From Skermanella rosea (GTDB lineage: Bacteria; Pseudomonadota; Alphaproteobacteria; Azospirillales; Azospirillaceae), in contig NZ_CP086111.1 of assembly GCF_016806835.2 (NCBI RefSeq), positions 2,739,001 to 2,803,000 on the forward strand: a stretch of 64,000 bases of DNA, given 5' to 3'. Each line of letters starts with the position of its first letter. Position 1 is the first letter of the stretch. The translations under genes were made by a program, and so were the position numbers. The notes beneath the pieces are model-generated. The model made no database searches and was not told the DNA's origin. It worked only from the letters and a program-made list of their open reading frames with translations. Shown here piece by piece: positions 43,329 to 52,351 of the stretch.

Positions 43329-43972
43329 CGCTGGAATTCGACGGCGACCGGATCGCGCTGACCGACCTGGAACGCGACGCGCTGACGGAGATCATCAATA
43401 TCGGCGTCAGCCGGGCCGCCAAGAACCTCGGTCGGATGGTCAAGGACCAGGTCCACCTGTCCGTCCCCCGCACCGAGATCATGAGCCGCGACCAGGCCGT
43501 CGGCTGGCTTTCCCATAGGGAGAACAGCAGCCTTGTCGCCGTGGGGCAGAACTTCCGCGGATCCTTCTCCGGCCAAGCCCTGCTCATCTTCCCCGAAGCG
43601 AAGAGCCTGGAGTTGGTCCGCACCATCCTGGACGATGGCTTGTCGCTCGAGGAGATCGTGGACCTGGAGCAGGAGGCGCTTGCCGAAGTCGGCAACGTGG
43701 TGCTGAACGGGTGTCTGGTCGTCATGGCCAACATGCTCAAGCAGGCGCTCGACATGTCCCTTCCGCGCGTCATGCGCGGCAGCAGCCAGGTCGTGCTCCT
43801 GGGAAGCAACGTGGACGATCCGGGCGAACTGGTCCTTTTCCTGACGATCGATTTCGCCGTACGTGCCCGCAACATCAACGGCTATATCGCCCTCTTCATG
43901 GATTTTCCGTCGCTCAGCGCGATCAAGTCGCTGATCAGCGACTACATCGACGGGTTCGAAGACAAAGAATGA
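43325..43972 (+). CDS. cheC: CheC-family CheY-P phosphatase
   Basis: The 215-residue protein has two CheC/FliY-type phosphatase helices: LTEIINIGVSRAAKNLGRMV (about 20-40) and QEALAEVGNVVLNGCLVVMA (about 118-137). Each carries the acidic residue and Asn (ExxN pattern) that attack the aspartyl phosphate. It should dephosphorylate the CheY encoded immediately upstream. CheC is common in Gram-positives and archaea and is patchy in proteobacteria. It ends with a 4-bp overlap with the kinase gene. Confidence 0.88.
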   Translation: MTLEFDGDRIALTDLERDALTEIINIGVSRAAKNLGRMVKDQVHLSVPRTEIMSRDQAVGWLSHRENSSLVAVGQNFRGSFSGQALLIFPEAKSLELVRTILDDGLSLEEIVDLEQEALAEVGNVVLNGCLVVMANMLKQALDMSLPRVMRGSSQVVLLGSNVDDPGELVLFLTIDFAVRARNINGYIALFMDFPSLSAIKSLISDYIDGFEDKE

Positions 43973-45396
43973 GTCCCTCGTCCGACTCCATCCAGCACAA
44001 GAACCTGGTCCTGGATGCGCTCGACTCCGGAATCATCATCCTGGGCGGCGACCACCGGGTCCTGACCTGGAACGTCTGGATGGAACGCACCACCGACGTG
44101 GCCCAGACGACCCTTATCGGACGATCCATCTGGGACGCGTTCCCGGCGCTGCTCGACACCCGATTCGGTGACGCGATCAGCGACGCGCTCGACGCCGGGG
44201 CGTCCAGCATCCTCACCCACTCGCTGCACGCAAGGCTTCTTCCCCTGCACCTGCCGGACGGCCGGCCGCTGCTTCACGACCTGATCATACGCCCCCTGCC
44301 GTCGCAGTCCGGCCGGCACTGCCTCATCCAGGTCAAGGACGTGACCGTGACCGTCGAGCGGGAACGCCTGCTGCGCGAGAGGCGCGACGCAAAGTACAGG
44401 GCCGTCGTGGACACCGCGCAGGACGCCATCGTCACGACCGATGCAGGGGGCACGGTGCAATGGATGAACTCGGCCGCGGAGCGCACCTTCGGCCTGGCCT
44501 CGCAGGACGCGGTCGGACAAGACATCGCCCATCTGCTCTCGCCGGGCGGGGAAGTCCCATGGCCGCGCAACCTGGAGGCCCTGGCACTGCGGGAATCGTC
44601 CGCGCAGCCGGTCGAGCTGACGGTTGAGCGCCATGACGGAACGGTGCTCAACCTGGAACTCTCGCTTGCCCGCTGGCAGAGCGAGAACCGCAACTTCGTG
44701 ACCGGCATCCTGCGGGACGTGACGGAGCGGCGACGCGTCCGGGACGCGCTGGAACAGGCCGTGACCGACAAGACGGTGCTCCTCCGGGAAATCAACCACC
44801 GGGTCAAGAACAGCCTGCAACTGGTGTCCGGGCTGCTGAACCTCCAGATGGCAAGCCTCATCGACCAGTCCGCCCGCTCGCTGCTCAGGGAAGCGTCCGA
44901 CCGGATTTCCGCGGTGGCACGGGTGCACCACCGTCTCTACCAGACCGACAGATTCCGCACCCTGGACTTCGCGGCCTTCCTGGAGGAGATGTGCGACGAC
45001 CTGATCAAGGCGTCGGGCGAGCGCGTCTGCGACATCGATCTCGCGACCGAGCCGCTGGAGGTCAGCATCGATCACGCCGCCCCGCTCGGCCTGATCACCA
45101 ACGAGCTGATCACCAACGCCATCAAGCATCGCGGCGCCGATCCCGCCGTCATCAAGGTAACCCTGGAATGCTGGCCGGACGGCTACGCCCTGACGGTGAG
45201 CGACCAGGGGCCGGGGCTTCCCCCCGGTTTCGATGCCGCCAAGTCCCGGACCCTCGGCATGCGAATCGTGACGGCCCTGACCCGCCAGATCGGCGGCATG
45301 ATGGAAATCCCGCCGGTAGACCGCGGCGCTACCTTCCGCATCACCGTCTCCGGCCACCAGCACTCCTGCACCGATCCGGAGGACGGCGCCCCCTGA
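43969..45396 (+). CDS. PAS-domain sensor histidine kinase (HisKA_2 type)
   Basis: The 475-residue cytoplasmic kinase has an N-terminal PAS-like domain (about 12-120), a second PAS (about 138-255, AVVDTAQDAIVTTDAGGTVQ, ending with FVTGILRDVTERRR), and a HisKA_2 dimerisation motif LLREINHRVKNSLQLVSGLL near 275 with the phospho-His. A HATPase_c domain follows with LITNELITNAIKHRG and VSDQGPGLPPGF. It has no membrane span. Kinases of this class often feed PhyR or stand-alone receivers. Coupling to cheC suggests it adds an input to the chemotaxis-like pathway. Confidence 0.9.
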   Translation: MSPSSDSIQHKNLVLDALDSGIIILGGDHRVLTWNVWMERTTDVAQTTLIGRSIWDAFPALLDTRFGDAISDALDAGASSILTHSLHARLLPLHLPDGRPLLHDLIIRPLPSQSGRHCLIQVKDVTVTVERERLLRERRDAKYRAVVDTAQDAIVTTDAGGTVQWMNSAAERTFGLASQDAVGQDIAHLLSPGGEVPWPRNLEALALRESSAQPVELTVERHDGTVLNLELSLARWQSENRNFVTGILRDVTERRRVRDALEQAVTDKTVLLREINHRVKNSLQLVSGLLNLQMASLIDQSARSLLREASDRISAVARVHHRLYQTDRFRTLDFAAFLEEMCDDLIKASGERVCDIDLATEPLEVSIDHAAPLGLITNELITNAIKHRGADPAVIKVTLECWPDGYALTVSDQGPGLPPGFDAAKSRTLGMRIVTALTRQIGGMMEIPPVDRGATFRITVSGHQHSCTDPEDGAP

Positions 45397-45499
45397 CGAT
45401 CGGCCCGCCCGGCAGGGCGGTTGCCGTCGTCACGCACCGGCGTCCCGGCAACGACGGCCATGGCGGACTGTTCATCAGAACCGCAACAACGAGCCCGTC

Positions 45500-46420
45500 A
45501 TGATCGTCCGCAACCGTCCGTCGGCCTTTCAACTGTTCTTCATCATGAAGGGGTCGATCGTCCCGCGCATAAAGTGGCAGGTACTCTCCACCGTGGCCGT
45601 GGCCATCCTGGTGACGCTGGCACACGGCACCTTGTTCAATCACAAGGTGACGCTGACCCCGATCCCGTTCAGCCTTATCGGACTGGCGCTCGCCATCTTC
45701 CTCGGATTCCGAAACACCGCGAGCTACGACCGCTGGTGGGAAGGGCGCAAGCTCTGGGGTGAACTGCTGATCAGCGCCCGCTCCGCGACGCGGCTGATCG
45801 TCAACCATGCGCGGCCGACAGGGCAGGATGCCGAGAAGATCCGGATCATAGTCCGGCGGCTGATCGCATTCGCCTACGCCCTGAAGCACCATCTGCGCGG
45901 AACCCGCGACGACCAGAGCAGGCGCTACCTGCCCGAGGCGGATGCCCGGTCCATTGCGTCGTCGGCCAACGGCCCGGACCATCTCCTGCACCTCCTCAGC
46001 CGGGATGTCGCAGCACTCGGCGCGGCAGGCCACATGGACCCCATGCTGGTGGCGCAGCTGGAGCAGAACTTGACCGCCCTGGCGGGTGTCCAAGCGGGCT
46101 GCGAACGCATCCGGCACACGCCTCTGCCGTTCTCCTATGCCCTGCTGCTCCACCGGACCGCTTACCTGTACTGTTTCGCCCTGCCCTTCGGGCTTCAGGA
46201 CACGACCGGCTTCATGACTCCCTTCGTCGTCGGGCTGGTCTCCTACACCTTCTTCGGGCTCGACGCGATCGGGGACGAGATCGAGGAGCCGTTCGGCCTC
46301 CTGCCAAACGATCTCCCCCTCGAGTCGATGTGCCGGCGGATCGAGATCGACCTGCTGGCCGCACTGGGCGAAACCGAACTGCCGCCCCCGCTGAAACCGG
46401 TCGACTATTGGCTGGCGTGA
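45500..46420 (+). CDS. Bestrophin-family anion channel protein
   Basis: The 306-residue protein of the bestrophin/YneE family forms pentameric ion channels in the inner membrane. Diagnostic motifs are PFSLIGLALAIFLGFRNTAS near 53-72, YDRWWEGRKLWGELLISARS, the cytoplasmic LPFSYALLLHRTAYLYCFAL and the conserved acidic VSYTFFGLDAIGDEIEEPFG near 255. The ending NDLPLESMCRRIEIDLLAAL is also typical. It appears to be a single gene. Confidence 0.92.
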   Translation: MIVRNRPSAFQLFFIMKGSIVPRIKWQVLSTVAVAILVTLAHGTLFNHKVTLTPIPFSLIGLALAIFLGFRNTASYDRWWEGRKLWGELLISARSATRLIVNHARPTGQDAEKIRIIVRRLIAFAYALKHHLRGTRDDQSRRYLPEADARSIASSANGPDHLLHLLSRDVAALGAAGHMDPMLVAQLEQNLTALAGVQAGCERIRHTPLPFSYALLLHRTAYLYCFALPFGLQDTTGFMTPFVVGLVSYTFFGLDAIGDEIEEPFGLLPNDLPLESMCRRIEIDLLAALGETELPPPLKPVDYWLA

Positions 46421-46493
46421 CTCGGCCCCGGTATCGGAACGATCCTCACATTCGTCGATTGTAAAAGAAGAGACGAAGGGATGGCCCGGCACG

Positions 46494-47657
46494 ATGAATG
46501 CGAGGACAGGATCAGGCGCCGCCTCCAAGGATGGCGGAAATCGGTCGAAGCCCTGTCGGGGAACATTGGTCACATTCCCGACCACGGCCGACCGGAGCCG
46601 GCATGAGGCGGAGACGGGCACGCTGATCGCCCGCAAATTGGCGGCAATCAAAGGCTTCCGGTTCGCGGGAGACTTCGAGGCGTCCCGGCGCCACGCTCCG
46701 CCGGTCTACTATGTCCCCGACGACACCCTGGTCGGTGCCGGCATCGCGGACGAGCTCGGCATAGCGACCGAGAACGACCTGTTCGGCGGCATCGTGCCCT
46801 ACGCCTTCGTCGCCACCAAGGCCATCTCCCATCCGACGGTGGAACCCTCCGCCACGGCGCCCGAGGGCTGGTCGCATGAATTCGGGCAAAGGACACGGGA
46901 TGCCGTCCTGTCCGGCTTCACGGTCTTCACCGCAGGCGACGCGGACGTCGCGTGCCGCCGCCTGCTGGCCGACGGGCCGGTCCGGATCAAGCCCGTCCGG
47001 GAAAAGGGCGGCAGGGGCCAGACCGTCGTGCGCACCGCGGACGAGCTGGCTCCCGCGATCTCGGCCATCGATCCGCAGGAGCTCGCGGCCTGCGGGCTGG
47101 TGCTGGAAGAGAACCTGGAGAGGGTCGAAACCCACAGCGTCGGCCAGGTCCGGGTCGCCGACCTGTTGGTCAGCTATTTCGGAACCCAGCGGCTCACCCG
47201 CGACAACCGGGGGAACCTTGTCTACGGCGGCACCGACTTGCTGGCCGCACCGGGCGGTTTCGACAGCCTGCTGTCGCTGGCACTGCCGGAGGGAGGACCG
47301 GAGGCAGTCCGCCAGGCCGGCACCTACGACACCGCCGCCATGGAATGCTTCCCCGGAATGGTCGTCTCGCGCCGGAACTATGACGTCGCGATCGGATGGG
47401 ACGCCAGGGGCCGACGCCGGACCGGCGTGCTGGAGCAATCCTGGCGCATGGGGGGAGCCACCGGTGCAGAACTGGCGGTGTTCGAAGGCTTCCGCGCCGA
47501 CCCGTCCGCCCGTTCCTTGCGAGCCGCGACCGTGGAACTCTATGGCGAAGGGCATTCGCCGCCGCCATGCGCGACCGTCTATTTCAGCGGAACCGACGAG
47601 CGCGTCGGGCCTCTCCTCAAATACAGCATGTTGGGACGCCATGACGACGACCAATGA
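46494..47657 (+). CDS. DUF3182 family protein
   Basis: The 387-residue protein matches the DUF3182 family: VYYVPDDTLVG, ATENDLFGGIVPYAFVATKA near 90, a central ATP-grasp-like stretch VRIKPVREKGGRGQTVVRTA near 165, and TYDTAAMECFPGMVVSRRNY near 280. The Lys and Gly-rich segment could bind nucleotide, but no substrate is known. It overlaps the start of the alpha/beta hydrolase by 17 bp, a pairing that suggests a shared function. ATG at 46494 is the first in the frame; later starts are possible because the first 25 residues are poorly structured. Confidence 0.75.
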   Translation: MNARTGSGAASKDGGNRSKPCRGTLVTFPTTADRSRHEAETGTLIARKLAAIKGFRFAGDFEASRRHAPPVYYVPDDTLVGAGIADELGIATENDLFGGIVPYAFVATKAISHPTVEPSATAPEGWSHEFGQRTRDAVLSGFTVFTAGDADVACRRLLADGPVRIKPVREKGGRGQTVVRTADELAPAISAIDPQELAACGLVLEENLERVETHSVGQVRVADLLVSYFGTQRLTRDNRGNLVYGGTDLLAAPGGFDSLLSLALPEGGPEAVRQAGTYDTAAMECFPGMVVSRRNYDVAIGWDARGRRRTGVLEQSWRMGGATGAELAVFEGFRADPSARSLRAATVELYGEGHSPPPCATVYFSGTDERVGPLLKYSMLGRHDDDQ

Positions 47658-48411
47658 AGCGATCGACATCCATGTCGACGGCCAGAGCATTGCCGGAACC
47701 CTCGTCGCCCCCGCCTCCTCCTTGCCCGCCGTCCTGTTCGTTCATGGCTGGGGCGGGACGCAGGAGCAGTATCTGGCGCGGGCGCGGGAGATAGCGACGC
47801 TGGGGTGCGTCTGCTTGACGGTGGATCTTCGCGGGCACGGGCGGACCGAAGGGCAGTACGAGACAGTGACACGCGAAGACAACCTGACCGACCTGCTGGC
47901 CGCCTACGACGCGCTAACACGCCACCCCCACGTCGACCCGTCGGCGATCGCGGTGGTGGGCAGCAGCTACGGCGGTTACCTCGCCACGATCCTCAGTTCC
48001 CTGCGGCCGGTCCGCTGGTTGGCCCTGCGCGCGCCGGCTCTCTACCGGGACGAGGACTGGAATCTTCCCAAGGAGCGGCTGAACCGCGACGAGATCGCCG
48101 CCTATCGCCGGACGCGGGTACGGCCGGAGGACAACCGCGCCCTGGCGTCCTGCGCCGCCTTCCAAGGCGACGTGCTGGTGGTCGAGTGCGAGCACGATGC
48201 CATCATCCCGCATCCGGTCATCGCCAACTACCGCGCCGCCTTCGATAGAAGCCGCTCCCTGACCTATCGCGTGATCGAGGGTGCCGACCACGCGCTGTCG
48301 AACCAGACCTGGCAGGCGGCTTACACCTCCCTTTTGGTCTCCTGGGCAGCCGAGATGATCCTGGGATCGCGCACCAATGGCGGGGCTCCTCCGGCACGGG
48401 CTCGGGCCTAG
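47641..48411 (+). CDS. Alpha/beta hydrolase (dienelactone hydrolase/acetyl-esterase-like)
   Basis: The 256-residue protein has AVLFVHGWGGTQEQYLARAR near residue 30, CLTVDLRGHGRTEGQYETVT near 58, the nucleophile elbow IAVVGSSYGGYLATIL near 100 (GxSxGG), the acid in VLVVECEHDAIIPHPVI near 180 and the His in VIEGADHALSNQ near 217. It is cytoplasmic with no signal peptide. It overlaps the DUF3182 gene. Substrate unknown. Confidence 0.85.
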   Translation: MTTTNEAIDIHVDGQSIAGTLVAPASSLPAVLFVHGWGGTQEQYLARAREIATLGCVCLTVDLRGHGRTEGQYETVTREDNLTDLLAAYDALTRHPHVDPSAIAVVGSSYGGYLATILSSLRPVRWLALRAPALYRDEDWNLPKERLNRDEIAAYRRTRVRPEDNRALASCAAFQGDVLVVECEHDAIIPHPVIANYRAAFDRSRSLTYRVIEGADHALSNQTWQAAYTSLLVSWAAEMILGSRTNGGAPPARARA

Positions 48412-48437
48412 TGGTCCCGCGCAGTGTGCGGCGTGCC

Positions 48438-48468
48438 GTAGGTCGGCCTTCGGCCGAGGCCGACCTAC
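48438..48468. repeat. Palindromic intergenic repeat, GTAGGTCGGC type
   Basis: GTAGGTCGGC and GCCGACCTAC form a 10-bp perfect stem, with further pairing inside the loop (CTTCGGCCGAG). It lies 27 bp after the hydrolase stop. It has the form of a REP-like mobile palindrome and could also stop transcription, though there is no T-tract. Confidence 0.55.
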
Positions 48469-48794
48469 GATGAATCAATCAAAAAACACTGTGCCGAGCC
48501 ACCAGCCCTCTTGGCAGCCTGTTGGTGCCGACGATGATGTCATCTTATGGCAAAGCTTGATTTACCACCCATCGACCGAAGTCGCAGCATAACAATCGGT
48601 CATGACTCTCATTAAGTGGCAAATGCCGCTCCAGCATCAGGCACGTACTTGTTCCGGATCAGGGTGTTTTTCACGTTCGCCAGTTCGGAGACAAATCAAG
48701 TTGAGTTTCACAAAACTAAACATTGTCCAGTCGCCCTGGCGAACTACTTCCATTCGCGACCGAGAAATACCGGGCCAGTGCGTAAGAGGGAGCA

Positions 48795-49013
48795 GTGAAG
48801 AGATCCGTATATGAGTCGACGCCAAGGCAGGTCCGCACGGAAATGGATGCACTGCCGACCGACGAGCGGTTGGCCATCATGCTGGTTTGCGTCGAAGGCC
48901 TGAGCTACCAGGAAGCGGCGGCGCAGCTCTTCACGTCGGTCGAGGAAATCAAGATCCGCCTGCTTCGCGGCCGCTTGGCATTGATGGGAAAACTGGCGGT
49001 CAAGGAGCGATGA
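48795..49013 (+). CDS. Region-4-only ECF sigma factor fragment
   Basis: The 72-residue product from a GTG (preceded by AGAGGGAGC) contains only the sigma-70 region 4 helix-turn-helix: MDALPTDERLAIMLVCVEGL then SYQEAAAQLFTSVEEIKIRL. It is closely similar to the region 4 of the full ECF sigma at 50791-51306 (ALMLVCVDGLSYQEAANVLG). Region 2, which binds the -10 element and core polymerase, is absent, and nothing like it is found upstream. It is either a decayed duplicate or a small independent DNA-binding protein. Confidence 0.6.
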   Translation: MKRSVYESTPRQVRTEMDALPTDERLAIMLVCVEGLSYQEAAAQLFTSVEEIKIRLLRGRLALMGKLAVKER

Positions 49014-49912
49014 CTTACCCGATCCGGCAACGTCCGCCATCCTGGAGATTGCCGAGGACAGGAGATCTCAGATATCCCCGCTCCGGACGGCGCCCGAGAA
49101 GAACGGGGAGAGCCTGAAAGCGGGCGCGAGTCCGTACAAGGCTCTTTCGCGATGGCCGGCTGCGGGCCGTCGTTCTTGGATGCGTGCCGGCCATTTCGAT
49201 CCGACATGGCGAAAAAGGATGACCGGGAATATCGTGTTGCCCGAACCGTCATGTATACGGGCGGTAGATCAGTGGGAGGGACGAACCGGAATGAGGAGCC
49301 GGCAACGACGCGTATGAAGACAGGGACAGCGACGCCCATCCGGTTCAGGCCTTCCCCCGACAGGTTAGCAAGAAAGATACTGTCCCTGATGGACTCATAC
49401 GACGTCCGGCACAAGCGGCGCATTAGAAACAGTCTTTGATTTATCTACCGGCCAACAAAGCCGTAGAGCTCGTTGACTTGACCATTGAAGCGTCGGTGTA
49501 GAATTGAATGGAAGATCAAAATGGATACTCGGCGATCAAGTGATCACGGAAGCGGAGCAAGGTGCCGTCGGCGCCTGCTTGCCGGAGCCGTTGCCGGCGG
49601 GTCCCGGCAATGACAAATTTTCGTACGAAGTGGGGAAAAAGTTGCATTCTGAATCGTCATAAGACTAGGGTCCGATACGCTGGACCAACGTCGCCGGAAG
49701 GCCTGACTTGATGGTTTGTCTTCGTTGCGCCTTACCCTTTGGGGAATGGCACGCTTCCCCGACCAGGGAAACGGTGGTTCGGGATCGTGCCAGCCGATTG
49801 CCGGAACATCCATGCAGACCACATGTTGAACTGAATTCAAGGAGATGATTGCGGCGCTGGCCAATCGAACAGCCTTGGTACCTTGCAGTGCCCAATCCGC
49901 AGGAGAATTTTT
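49014..49912. other. About 900 bp without a recognisable gene
   Basis: Composition is of lower GC than the flanks. Frames on both strands (for example 49152-49439 plus and 48905-49423 minus) lack motifs and hydrophobic patterning. The stretch separates the two fragments of what looks like a decayed sigma/anti-sigma pair, so it may be eroded coding DNA. Confidence 0.5.
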
Positions 49913-50221
49913 ATGCACGATCTGCTTGTCGCTGGACAGCTCTACAGCACCGTAGAGGGCAGCCTTGATGAAGGTCTGATCATGGCTTACGTCGATGGTG
50001 AGTTGGACCAGGATGGGCGAAGCTATGTGGAAGCCTTGCTTGCGGGCAATGCCGAGGCGAGGGAAATGGCGGAACTCCTGCGACTGAGTTCCACCCTTGT
50101 AAGATCCGCCTTCGTCGAAGAACCGGAGACGCCCACGGCCCGCCTTTCCGTCGTTCCATCGCACACCTCCGGCGCCTCGAGGCCGTCGGTGCCGAGCAGA
50201 CGCATGCAAAGAAATGCTTGA
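49913..50221 (+). CDS. Truncated anti-sigma factor, cytoplasmic domain only
   Basis: The 102-residue product has the N-terminal anti-sigma helix pattern LIMAYVDGELDQDGRSYVEA then LRLSSTLVRSAFVEEPE. It is parallel to the intact protein at 51460 (ILVAYVDEELPLEARLAVEA, LLRSAFPEEEP). It ends with a short basic tail and has no transmembrane helix or periplasmic domain. AGGAGAATTTTT precedes the ATG, so it may still be translated. It could act as a soluble anti-sigma factor or be a remnant. Confidence 0.6.
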   Translation: MHDLLVAGQLYSTVEGSLDEGLIMAYVDGELDQDGRSYVEALLAGNAEAREMAELLRLSSTLVRSAFVEEPETPTARLSVVPSHTSGASRPSVPSRRMQRNA

Positions 50222-50321
50222 TTGAGGCCGGCTGTCCGGCGCCCTTCCGTCGCCACGGTGGCGCCACCGTCCGCTCATGGCTCGAGCCCGCATCGCGGAA
50301 AAAGGAATCTGGAGACCCGCC

Positions 50322-50357
50322 AAGCCCTTGCGTAGTTTTCGACGCAAGGGCTTTTTT
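50322..50357 (+). terminator. Strong intrinsic terminator
   Basis: AAGCCCTTGCGT and ACGCAAGGGCTT form a 12-bp perfect stem around AGTTTTCG, followed directly by a T-tract (six T at 50352-50357, partly within the stem). It lies about 100 bp after the truncated anti-sigma gene and would insulate it from the next sigma gene. Confidence 0.85.
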
Positions 50358-50790
50358 CACTTTCCATGCACGGCTGAAGGCGGCGCGCCAAAGGCAAGCC
50401 AACCGAGCCGGCCTCCCATCGAACCGTCGCAGAGGTCTACAACTTACCAGTCACCGACTTAAGTAATATTCAAACTGGCGTGCGGACTTACCTCTCCGCC
50501 CTTCGTATATGACCTATCGCAACCTGCCCACTGCCGGCAAAGCACTTGATTCCGCAACACCGAATGTGTTTTCCATTTTATGGATTTTTTCTCGAATAGC
50601 TGGATGGTGCCGTGTCACAAGGAAATTCGCTCTTCTGCGAAAAATGGGTAGCTCTGAAATCCCTCCAGAAGAATCCCCAAATTTATCATAACATTTTCCC
50701 ATTAAGCGTCTGCCGAGACCGAAAAGGCCAAGTTGCCGCGGCGATCTCGCATAATAATTCCGATTGGTACTGGAACTGGGTGGCGGGACC

Positions 50791-51306
50791 GTGAGAGACA
50801 AGATTGTTGCCATTCTGCCGAAGTTGCAGCGCTTCGCACGGGTCCTGACGGGGTCGCGGGATGCCGGCGACGAGTTGGTGCAACGGGCATGCGAACGTCT
50901 CCTGCGCAAGCCGGAGGCTTACGACGGCATTCTTTGCCTGGAAAGCTGGATGTACCGCGTGATCAACAATGCCTGGATCGACGAGAAGCGCAGCGCGCGC
51001 AACAAGCTGTCGGATCCGATAGAAGCCGGCCTGGAGATCGTCGGGGAGAACGGCGAGAACACGGTCGATGTCCGATCCACCCTGGCCCGGGTACGCCTGG
51101 AGATGGCACGGCTGCCAGCGGAACAGCGGGCCGCCCTGATGCTCGTCTGCGTCGACGGGTTGAGCTACCAGGAAGCGGCCAACGTGCTTGGAATCCCGAT
51201 CGGCACGCTGATGAGCCGCCTTGCCCGCGCCCGCCTTGCCCTGGCGGAACGGATGCGGCAGGCCCATTCAGACAGGGCTTGCACCCCTGTGGGCAAAGTT
51301 GGCTGA
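50791..51306 (+). CDS. ECF RNA polymerase sigma factor
   Basis: The 171-residue ECF sigma has region 2 (FARVLTGSRDAGDELVQRAC, SWMYRVINNAWIDEKRSARN) and region 4 (LPAEQRAALMLVCVDGLSYQ, EAANVLGIPIGTLMSRLARA). Its partner anti-sigma gene starts about 150 bp downstream. The GTG start at 50791 is chosen because homology begins there; a TTG at 50764 in the same frame is possible. Target promoters cannot be read from the sequence. The neighbouring T2SS genes may or may not belong to its regulon. Confidence 0.85.
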   Translation: MRDKIVAILPKLQRFARVLTGSRDAGDELVQRACERLLRKPEAYDGILCLESWMYRVINNAWIDEKRSARNKLSDPIEAGLEIVGENGENTVDVRSTLARVRLEMARLPAEQRAALMLVCVDGLSYQEAANVLGIPIGTLMSRLARARLALAERMRQAHSDRACTPVGKVG

Positions 51307-51459
51307 CCCTCTAAAGAATCCAGCAGCCTTTCTGAGCCTATGAGCGAATATCGAGTTCGAGTATCGCCTGAATCGGCGACCATGGAGGGGGTAACCGGCT
51401 GACCGCCAAGCTCCGGCTATTTTATGGAACTGGCTCCCGGCGGCGCTCCTGCGTACGGA

Positions 51460-52224
51460 ATGTCCATGATAGAACTGACAGATGAAATCCTCGTCGCGTA
51501 TGTCGACGAGGAATTGCCCCTAGAGGCGAGGTTGGCCGTAGAGGCCGCCATTGCCCGCGACCCCGTCGCGCAGTCCAAGGTCAGGGACATGCGCGAAACC
51601 GCGGCCCTGCTGCGGTCCGCCTTCCCGGAAGAGGAGCCGAGGGACGGCACGGACAATGTCGTCCTGCTCAAGCCCAGGCCCAAGTCGCACCTGGCAAGGA
51701 ACCCGATCATCCTGGCGGGCCTCGCGGCGGCCGCCATGGTCGCCCTCGTCATCGGCACCGGTCTCTCGGCTTATCCGTCGCACGGCGGGCGCGCCGACTT
51801 CATGGCCGACGTCGCGGCCTATCATTCCGTTTACGCAGCGGAAACAGAACATCTGGCCGAAGTCCCCGCATCGCGGAAGGACCATATCGAGGAATGGCTG
51901 GGTGCCCGCATCGGACTCCAGTTCACCGTTCCCGACCTGTCGTCCGAAGGCTGGATGTTCGAGGGCGGCAGACTGCTGGCGGAAGCCGATCAGCCGATCG
52001 CGCAGCTGCTCTATTCCGCCCCGCACCGGCAGCCAATCGCCCTGTGCATCACCAGGTCCGACCAGACCGAGAGCAGCAATCCGGTCCAGTACGATCCGGG
52101 GAAAGGACTGAAGGTTGCCGCGTGGGACGATAGCGGGTACCTATACATTGTAGTGGGCGCCCTTGCTCCGACCGAACTCGACCGACTTACGCAGGAGGTC
52201 AGGGATCACTTCCAGCATGCCTGA
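51460..52224 (+). CDS. Membrane-bound anti-sigma factor
   Basis: The 254-residue protein has an N-terminal anti-sigma domain (about 1-60, EILVAYVDEELPLEARLAVE) without the zinc HxxxCxxC motif. A single transmembrane helix lies near 85-105 (IILAGLAAAAMVALVIGTGL), followed by a periplasmic domain of about 145 residues (EEWLGARIGLQFTVPDLSSE, GWMFEGGRLLAEADQPIAQL). It most likely holds the ECF sigma encoded just upstream and releases it on an envelope signal. Start codons at 51424 and 51466 are alternatives. Confidence 0.82.
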   Translation: MSMIELTDEILVAYVDEELPLEARLAVEAAIARDPVAQSKVRDMRETAALLRSAFPEEEPRDGTDNVVLLKPRPKSHLARNPIILAGLAAAAMVALVIGTGLSAYPSHGGRADFMADVAAYHSVYAAETEHLAEVPASRKDHIEEWLGARIGLQFTVPDLSSEGWMFEGGRLLAEADQPIAQLLYSAPHRQPIALCITRSDQTESSNPVQYDPGKGLKVAAWDDSGYLYIVVGALAPTELDRLTQEVRDHFQHA

Positions 52225-52351
52225 TAAGCGAATTCGAGTTTCCGGTCTCTTTGGTGGCATCCCGGCGGAAACGGTCTGTCCTCAGGAATACGCCGCCGGC
52301 CGGATCGTCATCGCATCGAGGGCACTGCCTGGTCAAAAGCTGGAGGAAGTC

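Noticed and set aside
49152-49439. 95-codon frame between the sigma and anti-sigma fragments
   Set aside because: No motif and competing frames on the other strand; not enough support for a gene.
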